Shown here in pieces: positions 1-10,195 of a DNA stretch of 64,000 bases; within the stretch, counting starts at the first letter, position 1, and each line of letters opens with the position of its first letter. The position numbers and the translations under genes were made by a program. The stretch lies in NCBI GenBank assembly GCA_025331125.1, contig JAOALB010000053.1:62001-126000 (forward strand). Reading direction: 5' to 3'. A model generated the notes under the pieces. The model worked only from the letters and a program-made list of their open reading frames with translations. It searched no databases and was not told the origin of the DNA. The stretch is from Mycogone perniciosa. Its lineage: Eukaryota > Ascomycota > Sordariomycetes > Hypocreales > Hypocreaceae.

Positions 1-1019
1 CAGGCAGTCTCCGAGCTTCAGGCTTGATTGATCACGGACGGATACACATAGGAACGAGCATTTGGTCTGGCGTTTCAAGGCTTTTGTCGGCGGTCCATCT
101 TATGGTTTGATACCCAAGCCTCATCAACGGCGGAATGCATTTGGGGACATTCAGGGTGTAACAGGAGTCGGAACCTTTTTTGCTTCATGTATCTTGCTTG
201 TTATGCTGATTGAGCGACTCTGTGTAGCGAGTCTTGCCTTGAATATGTATCGTATTCTCATCACACGCAGCTTTGTGGGCCGAGCCTCTAGGGCTTAGAA
301 ATTTCATGAAAGAATTCATCGACACATCAGTTCTGAGCGCGGTGCTCCGTACGTGGTGTGGCACTGTACTGCGCTGCGAGTTTAGCCATGGGTCCTGACG
401 ACTCGTGGGGAGTTTACCGGCATAAAATTTCATGAGAAAATAAACGCCGATTGAAAACTCCTGACAAGAGCATCAAAAGCTTTGCCGCGCGTTTGGACAG
501 TAGTAGTAATAGTATGCCGTCACCAACTTGCAGCTAGGTCAGACACGGGGAAAAAAGCTTCATCAAACGGTCGGCGACAGGCCAGAGTAGGTTATTTTGG
601 ATTGGCATGTCAGCAGTATCTATCTAACAGGACCCGGTGGGAGTATTGCAGGCGCCGCTAGCGAAAAAGACTGCTTTGGGAGATTTCTCTCGGCACGCGT
701 AAATGGTCAGGACGTTTTGGAGGCGAAACAGGTCTTGACGATAAGGAAATGGTGCCTTGAAGAGAAGAAAAAAAGATTTTCGTCGCAAGCCGTGGGAAAT
801 TGGTGTTATGCCCTGCGCTTCTGATGCCTGAGGCAAAAACCTTTAGCGCCTCAAGGACAACCCAATTACGTAAGCTAAGAATTCTGTGAATGTGGGGGAA
901 GTAGTACGTACCGCTGCGCTGTGAACGTCGAGCCACCAAAAAAGTTCGAGGCGCGAGGTTAAGAGGATATCCAAAGTGGTGCTTTGGCCTTCCGAAGCAA
1001 CCACAGGGAGAGCGCCGCC
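1..1019. other. Left-edge intergenic region, no gene supported
   Basis: I see no reading frame here with recognisable protein content; the open frames on both strands are short and overlap each other. The right part is the promoter and 5' leader of the mitochondrial ribosomal protein gene whose ATG is at 1020. The left part may be the 3' flank of a gene outside the window. One CTCCGTACG-type motif lies near 342. Confidence 0.5.
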
Positions 1020-2142
1020 ATGTCAGCCTCAAGTAGAGGCAGCCGAGCCTTTCGAGGCGTTCTATCGTGTAGGGATCTCTCATGTAGGAATCAATTGGCC
1101 ATGGGCTAACTGGATGATCCAGCATCTTCAACGCTCTGCTCTCGATGCGCAACTAGCTATGCAGCATTGCCTCGATTCTACTCCTCCACTGCTGCGGCAG
1201 CTGTTGAGACATCTACCGCCAGTAGTCCTACACCGGTACCTTCAACACGAACACCGCCTCCTTATGATATCCGCTCCGGCCTCATCCTCACCCGGCCGCC
1301 CCTCTTGACCAGACGCCTGCACCCTTTCGAGAACGCCTACTTCTTTTACCAGAAGCGCCTGGAAGAGCGCCTGAACACCCCCTTCATTACCAGCATATAC
1401 TTCAAGCCCGACACTGCGACGCAGCTGGACTGGAATCTCAAGGTTAAGGAGCGTGGCGGTACCGTCGCCAAGGAGCTGGGTGTTTATCATGGCAAGAATT
1501 CCAAGGCCTGGGATGATGAGTTGAGGGTTGGCGACCAGCTGAGTACTCAGGAGAGCATGCTTGACAGCTTGCTCAAGGATTCGGAGGCTCGAGTCAGTGA
1601 TGATGCTGAAATCATTGCTCCTGAGGATGTGGTGCCTGTGGAGAGGCCCCTGGACAGAGTGACAGAGGCAGACAAGAAAGGCGATGTCAGGAGACTAGAT
1701 CGCCAGTTGGAGCAGACACTGTATCTCGTCGTCAAGGGCAAGGATGGCTGGGGTTTCCCAGCTGATATCATCCAGGATGAGAACCTTCATGAGGTAGGTC
1801 GTGTGGCGCAGTATTTCTCATTGAATCTGAGCTAACAAGGGATGACAGTGTGCGCAGAGGGTGCTGGACCAAGCTGCTGGTGTCAACATGAACACTTGGA
1901 TCGTTGGACGTGTGCCTGTTGCTCATCTTGTCACCCAGCCCGTTCTCGGCCCCGGCGGAGAGGTGCAGCAGAAGGGGCAGAAGACGTTCTTCTTGAAGGG
2001 TAGAATCATGGCTGGCCAAGCTGATTTGAAGGACAACCCCTTTGGATACACCGACTTCAAATGGTTGACGCGGGAAGAGTTGGAAAAGGAGCTGGCGCCG
2101 GAGTACTACCGCGGTGTGCGGAATATGATGGCTGACAGGTAG
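1020..2142 (+). CDS. MRPL17: Mitochondrial large ribosomal subunit protein mL46 (yeast MRPL17)
   Basis: Structural protein of the mitochondrial 54S ribosomal subunit. The model is join(1020..1068, 1123..1793, 1849..2142), 337 residues. The ATG at 1020 has a GCCGCC context. The first exon (MSASSRGSRAFRGVLS) is Arg/Ser-rich with no acidic residue, as a mitochondrial presequence should be. Intron 1 (54 nt) has a GCTAAC branch point and is needed because the frame before the conserved PRFYSS stretch has a stop at 1107 and no ATG after it. Intron 2 (1794-1848) has GTAGGT/GACAG ends. The body has the family's LLTRRLHPFENAYFFYQKRLE block and a C-terminal Nudix-like fold ending in KWLTREELEKEL. The family assignment is firm; the first exon is inferred from phase and targeting character. 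Confidence 0.88.
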
Positions 2143-2625
2143 ATGAGTGATGATATTGCCTTCATGGCATTACGTGTAAGACTACTATTGTATAATTTAC
2201 ACTACTAGGTATGTACAAAGGTCCCTTGTGGGCAACCATGTGTGCCCTTGAATATCTGGATTTCATGGTGCTCTGAGATCTTTGATGTCACAACCAATGG
2301 TTACCAACTATATTGAACCATGCCGCAACCATATCTTATCCAACTGCAGATGATAATAACATTTACATGTGCATGCAATGGCTGAATTCCATGTTGCTGC
2401 CTGTTACCTCTTCTAACTGCTATAGTTTGGATCTGCAGCGTGTAATGGCATTAGATAAAGCTTCAAGAGCTAACTTTTACAGACCTCTTGTTCTTCCTTT
2501 CGTGTCATTTCTCTTCTCTAGTTTTGCCTCCCGGAAAATATTCTGTTCTTGTATTTCATCGCAAGGATAGAATAGTTGATACTTAGAATCTGTTTTCTTG
2601 TCTGGTTCTTTGAAACGACATTATC
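2143..2625. other. Intergenic region: MRPL17 3' flank and catalase promoter
   Basis: AT-rich stretch with no credible coding frame. It should hold the 3' UTR of the mitoribosomal gene and the promoter of the catalase, which reads in the same direction. I see no repeat or RNA gene. Confidence 0.5.
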
Positions 2626-5084
2626 ATGGTTCGTCCAATCCTTCTTACGGCGCTCGTAGTGTCGACCAAGCTCTCCTACGCTGGATGTCCCTTTGCGGAT
2701 GGTGGCGCCCGGCTCGCTGCCAGAGACAGTCAAGGAAATGGAGGATCCCGCAGTCATATGGAGCAGTTTGATGTCGACGATAACGAGGGGAGCGTCCTTA
2801 CCTCAGAAGTTGGCGGTCCTATCGAGGACCAAACCAGCTTGAAGGTTGGGGTCCGTGGTCCTACTTTGATGGAAGACTTCATTCTCCGCCAGAAGATTAC
2901 TCACTTTGACCACGAGCGTGTGAGTCTTATCCAAGCCCAAGTAAAGTCTAGTCACTAACTGATGTGCCTCTGCCTAGATCCCCGAGCGAGTTGTTCATGC
3001 GCGAGGGGCTGGCGCCTATGGTACCTTCACCAGCTATGGAGACTTTAGTAACATCACTGCTGCTTCATTCCTGAGCGGTGCGGATAAGAAGACGCCTGTC
3101 TTTGTCCGTTTCTCTACAGCCTCCGGCTCACGAGGAAGTCCTGACACAGCCCGTGACGTACACGGGTTTGCCACACGATTGTATGTCATCTCAGCTTTGC
3201 TCTTTTGCCAATGTGAATATGGTGATCTGGAACAGTCTTGCTAATAGAGATTCCTTCATAGCTACACCGATGAAGGCAACTTTGACCTTGTCGGGAGCAA
3301 TATTCCTGTCTTCTACATTCAGGACGCCATTCAGTTCCCGGATCTGATGCATGCCATTAAGCCTAGACCTGATAGTGAGGTCCACCAGGCCACCACCGCC
3401 CATGAGTCGGCCTGGGACTACTTCGCCCAACAACCATCGACTCTTCACACCATCTTCTGGACTATGTCCGGTTATGGTATTCCAAGGAGCTACAGGCACA
3501 TGGTAAGGATCCCACATGAATCATCTTGGTGTTGCTGTAATTCTGACTCAGTAATCAGGATGGGTTTGGCGTTCACTCATACCGCATAGTTACAGACGAC
3601 GGTTCTAGCAGGTTTGTCAAATGGCACTTCAAGTCGAAGCAGGGTAAAGCTAGCTTGTTCTGGGACGAGGCCCAGCACATGGCTGGCAAAAACCCTGATT
3701 TCCACCGAAAAGACCTTTTTGATGCCATCGCCGGGGGCAGTTATCCCGAGTGGGAGCAGAGCGTTCAGATCTTTACTGAAGAGGAGTCTCTAGCCTTTGG
3801 AGTCGACGCTTTTGACCCTACCAAGATCATCCCCGAGGAACTTGCCCCCCTGCATCCTCTTGGTGTCCTACGGCTTGACGCCAATCCATCAAACTACTTT
3901 GCTGAGACGGAGCAGATCTCGGTAAGTAGACATAGTGTCTAAGGCGTTCACGATTGGCTGACCAGATATAGTTCCAACCCAACCACATTGTTCGCGGCAT
4001 CGACTTCTCTGAGGATCCCGTGCTTCAAGGACGTCTCTTCTCTTACCTTGACAGCCAAATCAACCGTCACCGCGGCCCCAACTTCGACCAGCTCCCTATT
4101 AACCGTCCTCTCATTCCCGTCCACACTAACAACCGTGACGGTGCCGGCCAACATTACATTCATAAGAACATTGCTGCCTGTAAGTCAAACCTATAGTACC
4201 GTAAGACATGTAGACAGCATAGTTCGCTAACAATTCGAGTAGATACCCCGAATACCCTGAACAAGGGATGGCCTGGCCAGGCAAACCAGAGCCAGAGCAA
4301 TGGCTTCTTCACTACCCGTCATGGGGCGACCGGCACGTATGTGCGCAAGCGTTCTGATACCTTTGACGACCACTGGACCCAGCCTCGTCTATTCTACAAC
4401 TCCATGACCCCCTCTGAGCAGCAGTATATGATCAACGCTTTCCGCTATGAAGTCAGTCACGCCACTCCTCAGGCGCAACAGAAACTCATCGACGAACTCG
4501 TTAAGATCAATCACAACCTCGCTTCCCGCGTTGCTATGGCTCTTACTGTCAAAGTAGGGCCCCCAAAATCAGACTACTACCACAGCAACAAGACTGCTGG
4601 CATCGGCATCTACGGCAAAAAGATAAACACCATTGCCGGCCTGAGGGTTGGCGTCCTGACCTCGATCAAGGACAAAAGCTCTGTTGATCAGGCTCAAGAT
4701 ATCAAGTCAGCCTTTGCCGAGGACAAAGTCAAGGTCGTTATCATCGGCGAGGCTGTTGGCAACGGCGTCGATCAAACGTACTCTGCCGCTGATGCCACTA
4801 GCTTCGATGGCATCATCGTTGCCGACGGGTCTCAAAAGCTCTTTGGAAAGGAAAAAAAATTGACGCTGTTCCCCAACAGCCGCCCGGCTCAGATAATCAC
4901 GGACGGCTATAACTGGGGCAAGCCTCTTGGTTTCCTTGGTGCTTCTAAGGATGTCATCCCGGCGACTGGGGCGACGCAAGGTCCAGGAGTGTATATTGCG
5001 TCTAGCGTAAAGACGGTTGTGACGCAGTTCCGGACTGGTCTTGCATACTTTAAGTTCTTGGACCGATTCCCGGAGGATGTTTAA
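2626..5084 (+). CDS. Secreted large-subunit catalase (fungal CatB/Cat1-like)
   Basis: Haem catalase that converts hydrogen peroxide to water and oxygen, probably outside the cell. Six exons: 2626..2919, 2978..3180, 3262..3502, 3559..3921, 3972..4179, 4243..5084, giving 716 residues, typical for large-subunit (clade 2) fungal catalases. Residues 1-19 (MVRPILLTALVVSTKLSYA) form a signal peptide. The active-site His is H105 in RVVHARGAGAYG, the distal Asn about N179 in GSNIPVFYIQDA, and the proximal haem Tyr Y392 in RLFSYLDSQ. The extra C-terminal flavodoxin-like domain of this clade follows (about residues 550-716, from GIYGKKINTIAGLRVGVL onward). All splice joints keep the family sequence continuous. 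I infer a role in oxidative stress or host interaction; a named orthologue cannot be fixed without a tree. Confidence 0.93.
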
Positions 5085-5189
5085 ATACGTTTGTCTTATC
5101 CTGGTTTTTGCGGCTACTTGTTGTGATGAGCAAAGTTACTCACGTAGAGTCGATTATTATAAAAAAGTAGCTCTCATTGGACCTGATGA

Positions 5190-5456
5190 GTAACATATTG
5201 TCAGCAAGGCCGATATAAGGAAGCAGAGGAGATTGAACTTCAAGTTCTAGAGCTAAGGCAAGAGATTCTAGGCGAGAAACATCCAGATACAGTCCGCGCT
5301 CTGCATAACCTTGCTTTCACATGGAAAGAACAAGGCCAGGAAGATGAGGCTCTGGTTCTGATGAGGGAATGCTCGCAGTTACGGCATAAAATTCTGGGAT
5401 CCGACCACCCTAACACAAAATTATCGGACAAGGCTCTCGAGGACTGGAGCACTTAG
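5190..5456 (+). pseudogene. Relic of a TPR (kinesin light chain-like) repeat protein
   Basis: A short open stretch ending in TAG at 5454-5456 reads as the end of a TPR_10/TPR_12 protein of the kind attached to fungal NB-ARC and NACHT proteins. It carries QQGRYKEAEEIELQVLELRQ, then EILGEKHPDTVRALHNLAFT, then KEQGQEDEALVLM and HKILGSDHPNT, which are two consecutive 42-residue repeat units in correct register. The frame is closed upstream by TGA at 5187-5189 and there is no ATG before the repeats, so it is a 3' fragment starting about 105 bp after the catalase stop codon. I see no NTPase domain nearby. It may instead be a last exon whose upstream exons have been lost; a live gene is unlikely. 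Confidence 0.72.
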
Positions 5457-5977
5457 GGTGGAAAAGGTGCTGTGATGATGAGTGCTGGTTTCGTTCATAT
5501 ATCGAGGTGTTGTGTAATGATCTGCCTAGTATAAATTAAACAAGACTCAGCAGCAAATAAATTGTTTTTTCCCACCGCTAATAGGAGATAGTTCATTCAT
5601 CGCAGAGTGTGTATGAACACAGAACATGAGAAACGACGGGCATTGAGAGTCGCGTTAGCGCAATGACCCCGGTAGCCGACTATGTAGTGGGTAAGCATCG
5701 AGGTCCGCATGGTCATTTCAGTAGTACTCCGTACGGAGTATAACGTCACAAGTTGCAAGTTGTAAGATTCCTCCGTACGACCAGCAACAACTCATGATCC
5801 GCCACGTATGACAGGACGGAAAATTGACCCGACTCTCCCGCTCCGAAACACGGGCTTGGGAACTCACTTGATGCCCTTGTTCTCAACACCCTAGCCGCGA
5901 GACACCGGCACCAGCTACGGGAGGCGGACAAGCGACGGGAGTGTCTGTCTTTGTGCAACACCTCCATCTGGAACACC
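5457..5977. other. Intergenic region with palindromic motif; transporter promoter
   Basis: No coding frame is credible. It contains a perfect 16-bp palindrome at 5725-5740 (listed separately) and the promoter and leader of the nucleoside transporter starting at 5978. Confidence 0.5.
5725..5740. repeat. Perfect 16-bp palindrome TACTCCGTACGGAGTA
   Basis: The sequence equals its own reverse complement and consists of two arms of the window-wide TACTCCGTA/TACGGAGTA motif. It lies about 240 bp upstream of the nucleoside transporter start codon. A further CTCCGTACG half-site follows near 5772. Confidence 0.85.
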
Positions 5978-7380
5978 ATGGATCGCACGAGGAGGTCAGA
6001 GTACGAGTCTCTGGCTGATGTGGAGGAATACGCCGCCGCGCCTGAAGATGCAGCGCTGCTGGGCGCAGAGGAAGAGGTGCAAGTGCCGTTCTCGCGCATC
6101 GAGTATGGCATCTTCTGCTTCCTCGGCGTCGCCATGCTCTGGGCCTGGTATGCCTCTCCTGGCTCCCGATATGGTATGTTCTGCTAGCTAACTTGGTAAA
6201 TAGGAACATGTTCCTCGCTGCCGCTCCGTACTTTGCCTCGCGCTTCGCCGGCGATTCCTGGATCGAGGCCAACTTCCAATCCACAATCCTCACCGTATCG
6301 ACCATCACCAACCTCATCGCCGCTCTGATCCTCAGCAACATCCAGCATTCCGCATCATACCCTTTCCGAATCAACCTCGCCCTCGTCATCAACACCGTCA
6401 TCTTCGCCCTCCTCACCGGCTCGACCGCCGTCTTCCTCGATGCTTCGCCGGGACAATACCTCACCTTTGTGCTTCTCATGGTGGCATGCACTTCCTGGGC
6501 AACGGGCTTGTTACAAAATGGTGCATTTTCTTTTGCTGCGGGCTTCGGACGCCCAGAGTACATGCAGGCTCTCATGGCTGGCCAAGGCGTTGCTGGTGTC
6601 TTGCCCTCCATTGCCCAGGTCGTCTCAGTACTCATATTCCCTCCTGATCAAAACAAGAAGCACACGAAAGGCAGTACCGGCGAATCCTCCGCATTCTACT
6701 ACTTCCTCGCCGCCGTCGCCATCTCTCTCGTAGCCCTCGTGGCAATCATTCCCCTAATCAGGGGACATAATCGCATGGTAGAGGCCCGCGCCGCCGAGTA
6801 CATGGCCTCCTCCATCACCAGCATCGAAGAAGCTGAGCGCGCCGCCCGCAAAGTCGTCTCCCTCCCGCACCTCTTCAAAAAGCTACACTGGCTCTCCCTC
6901 GGCGTGGCCATGACTTTCACCGTCACCATGTTCTTCCCCGTCTTCACAGCCAAGATTCTCTCCGTGAGGAAAGACGGAGGCCTACTCTTCCAACCACCGG
7001 CATTCATCCCCATCGGCTTTCTCTTCTGGAACTTGGGTGATCTCGCCGGCAGAGTGGCCACTATTCTTCCCTTTAGCCTGAAAGACAGGCCGCTTTTGCT
7101 CTTCATGCTATCGGTTGCACGTATAGTACTCTTGCCTCTCTACCTTTTGTGTAATATCAATGGCCGAGGCGCCATTGTTCCGAGCGATTTCTTTTATCTT
7201 TTTGTTGTTCAGATTGTTTTTGGGATTTCGAATGGCTGGCTGGGCTCGAGTTTCATGATGGCTTCTGGCGAATGGGTTGACGACGGGGAGCGTGAGGCAA
7301 CCGGCGGGTTCATGGGTTTGTGCCTTGTGGCAGGTCTAACGTTTGGTAGCTTGTTGAGTTTTACGGTATCTGGCATCTAA
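5978..7380 (+). CDS. FUN26: Equilibrative nucleoside transporter (ENT/SLC29, FUN26-like)
   Basis: Multi-pass membrane transporter of the ENT family, which moves nucleosides and nucleobases, in yeast Fun26 across the vacuolar membrane. Model join(5978..6147, 6204..7380), 448 residues. The 56-nt intron restores the family motif WNMFLAAAPYF; the exon junction falls inside the Trp codon. An acidic N-terminal tail (EYESLADVEEYAAAPEDAALLGAEEE) precedes about 11 hydrophobic segments, the usual ENT topology, with a long central polar loop around residues 220-300. ENT marks include GLLQNGAFSFAAGFG in TM4 and QALMAGQGVAGVLPSIAQ in TM5. The C-terminal segments hold the family's FxxGxSNGWLGSSFMM region. 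It converges on IPK1 with 500 bp between stop codons. Substrate and membrane are inferred from the family. Confidence 0.92.
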
Positions 7381-7880
7381 TAGAGGCATCACAGGATGGG
7401 GTAGGTAATACTGTGGGATCGGCGTTTTTGTAACATAGCGTCAACACTTGCATAGAATCTTGCGGACTGAGAGATTGAATAGCTTTCCGGGGTTGGTTTG
7501 TTTATTGGTTTGAAAGGATGTCCTAGCTTGTATTTTCATGATAGACAGACCACCATTCATCATTCATTCAAAGTTATCATCTAGTAATACCATGCAAAAG
7601 TCCGATAGATGCTGCATCCCTTTATCCAAAAATGACAATCAACCAGGACCTGCCCGCTTTATGTACCCAGTTCACCCATGTATTGTCTTCAAAGAGGTCA
7701 AAATAAATAACCGCAAACGCCGTTTCAAAGTCCCGTGAAACCTTGGAGCCTGTCCCAGTTTGGAACTTTGTTAGATAGTTAATGAAGAGCGAGATTATAG
7801 GGATTAGCCAAATTCGAGTAAGGTAAAAGAAAGAAAACGTGATGCGGAAACTGTCGTGTTCACGTAACACAGCACATGTC
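7381..7880. other. Convergent 3' flanks of the transporter and IPK1
   Basis: This interval separates the stop codons of two converging genes and should hold both 3' UTRs. It is AT-rich, and I see no gene, repeat or structured RNA in it. Confidence 0.5.
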
Positions 7881-9577
7881 TTACACAGGATCGCTCCTGA
7901 GGGGGTTATGAACAGCGTCTGACGGTGTGCCTGCTGGATTTCTCTTGAACTTCTCCAACCCCCTCTGCAGGACTTCAACGTCTGTTTTGTGTGTGTAGAC
8001 CGCCGTTGTCGATTCCAACCGTGAGAGTAGGGCATCGGGTTGAAAAGATGCAATTTTATTAGTTGGGTTCTTCTCTTGTATGAGAAGAATCTCTGGTCTA
8101 TACGTGCGTTTTATAGATGGCCACTCAAGGAGGCAAAGGGACGGTGGGTGATAGTAGGAGTCGCCACAAACGATCCAGTCAGCTGTGTAGAAGCCGCCCT
8201 TGATGAGATCCTGTTCGGTATTGCACCAATAATCAAATTTTGTCTTCGGATCTTTCCAGTCGAAATCTCCTAGGCGAATTTTGATGGGTTCATTTTTGTC
8301 CACGGGGACCAGGGCAAAACATGTGCAATCACGGAGTGTCATGGCGATGACAAAATTTCTATCATCAAAGTTCGCCTGCAGTGGCCCGACCTGATCGAGG
8401 GCCTCCTGCTCCTCCCTCAGCATATGGATCGCCGTGTGATTGGTAATCTGCTCCAGGGCGGCTCGAAAGCAATCCATCGGCATACCAGGAGGCTGTGACG
8501 CTATCCTAAAGGGTGAGCTGACCTGCCAAGGACTTTCCGAATTCCCTAGGGTCAGGGGACAAGGTTTGCTTTCCGGACATGGCTTATTCGTGCTAGGATT
8601 ATAGACATAGTTGCGAAGCCTCAAGGCGCATTGCCTACACCGGATGGCGTTTTCGGGTGCACTCGGAGATTGCAACAGCCACTTTGGCTTGAACTCAATC
8701 AAGTGGGATTTGTCTCCTTGAAACATATGAGCGCTTGGAGAGGACGGGAGATTAGAGTGAAAGACACTCACCGTCTGGTCGCATGTCTTCAACGAGGAAC
8801 CCCCAACCAACCGGGCCGATGAATGAACCTCGAAATTTGGGGTCCCGCGTCTGGTTCGTCGCTGCAAGGATGGCATTGAGTTCCTCAACAATGCCGGACC
8901 TGTGCAGTACAACCAGCTCCTGGCGCACGGCATAGTCACCCAGGCGCGGCCGGATGTCTGCGTGGAAGAATTCTTGTTGGCGGACATAACTGGATGTCGG
9001 GGCTTTGCCTGCTGCTGGTACTTTGGCGACCCTCAGAAGTTTGCCTGAACGTAGTTAGCAAGAGGACAAGAAGCGCGCAAAAAAAATAATGAGAAACACG
9101 GAAAAGTGTGAATGATGATATTGCGGCAATGGAAGCGTTGAGCACGGGCGTATTACCTTTGAACTGCGTGCCGATAACTCGACTGTTGGGAGGAATCTTG
9201 ATCTCAAAGACGGCATTTGCCGCGCCCTCACCAACCAACTTGACGGGCTTGGTGCCCTTCGGGAGAATGCTGACCTGGTGCAACATGTTGTTGTTGGATC
9301 CGTTGAACCGGTTCCCGTCGCGGGTGCCGATGATATGAAGATTCATGTTCCGCAGAGCGGCGTCATCTTCCTGCGTGATCCATGACAGATCTTCATCCTC
9401 GCAGTCGCCGGCCAGGGAGCCGATGTTGGAGGGAGGTTCGGAGCAGGTATCTCCGCCCGGATCGGAAGACGCATCGTCATCAAAGTCGTCCCCGGCCACC
9501 GAAGACCCACGATTGGAAGCTGAGTCGTCACTGAGCTGGGGTCGGAAGGGCATACGTAATATGGACCGCACCGCCAT
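7881..9577 (-). CDS. IPK1: Inositol-pentakisphosphate 2-kinase
   Basis: Phosphorylates inositol pentakisphosphate at the 2-position to make InsP6 (phytate), needed in yeast for mRNA export and as precursor of pyrophosphates. On the minus strand the exons are 9577..9157, 9044..8772 and 8716..7881, 509 residues. Residues 1-100 are a poorly conserved acidic Ser/Asp-rich extension. The catalytic core starts with VGEGAANAVFEI (about 114-125, the nucleotide-binding loop), then EFKPKWLLQSPSAP (239-252), the box that defines the family, followed by the Cys-rich RCRQCALRLR, and the metal-binding RLGDFDWK (379-386). Both introns fall where the family sequence would otherwise break (GKLLRVAK and MRPDGDKSHLIEF). 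The start was placed at MAVRSILRMPF; the same frame is open 98 codons further upstream, but that part looks like leader sequence. Confidence 0.9.
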
Positions 9578-9873
9578 GATTGGAGCAGGGTCGAGGGCCC
9601 TTCTGGGGCTGTCTGCAGGTCTGATGCAAGGCACTGACTTGGGGTGCTGTGGCGGGCGGGAGGCAGCACAACAACCAGTGAAGAAGGGGGTGGCGGCCAG
9701 CGGTGGGTGCTCCGAAACAAGGAGCGAGGGGGTGACACAGGACCCGAGAGATAGGAGCAGCAGCAGTGGTAGTGGTAGTAGTAGTGATACTCCGTAGTAG
9801 TAGTGGTATTGCCCGCAGTAGTCGAGCAGTGCTATGTATTTGGAACGGAGATCATGGCCACATACACACAAGT

Positions 9874-9876
<3 letters not shown>

Positions 9877-9913
<37 letters not shown>
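9877..9913. repeat. CT/GA dinucleotide microsatellite, about 37 bp
   Basis: An uninterrupted CT run on the plus strand, so a GA run on the coding strand of IPK1, about 300 bp upstream of its start codon. Pyrimidine tracts are common in fungal promoters, and GA/CT runs can exclude nucleosomes; the role here is unproven. Confidence 0.9.
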
Positions 9914-9916
<3 letters not shown>

Positions 9917-10134
9917 CTCGGTAGGGAAATGAATGAGTCAAGTTCTCGGTCCTTTTTTTAGAAGGGAAAAAAAAGGGGACGGGGGTTCGAGGAATTGAAA
10001 AGAGGGAAACCGCTGGTGGCTGATGGGTAAGGAAGGTTTAAAAAGAGGCAATCGAGGCGGCGCCGCCCACCCTCTGTAGCTTATTATGTATTATGTATGT
10101 ACCTATTGCTCGACTCGACTTACACCGCTATGGG

Positions 10135-10195
10135 AGTAGCAGTAGCAGTAGCAGTAGCGGTACGGAGTAGAGGTACGGAGTAGAGGTACGGAGTA
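10135..10195. repeat. AGTAGC repeats followed by three tandem 13-bp TACGGAGTA units
   Basis: Four AGTAGC hexamers (about 10135-10158) run into three direct copies of GGTACGGAGTAGA at 10159-10171, 10172-10184 and 10185-10195, the last cut short. The 13-bp unit contains the 9-bp motif found in other intergenic regions of the window. This is the only place where it forms a regular tandem array. Confidence 0.9.

Noticed and set aside
658..1152. 164-codon minus-strand frame at the left edge
   Set aside because: Overlaps the first exon and intron of MRPL17, has no recognisable domain and lacks a plausible exon structure.
5883..6635. 250-codon minus-strand frame opposite the nucleoside transporter
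   Set aside because: Antisense shadow of the transporter exons; composition is Arg/Met/Ala-rich and no domain is visible.
9970..10000. GGGGGTTCGAGG as a possible tRNA B box
   Set aside because: No matching stems or A box upstream; it lies in a low-complexity purine-rich stretch.
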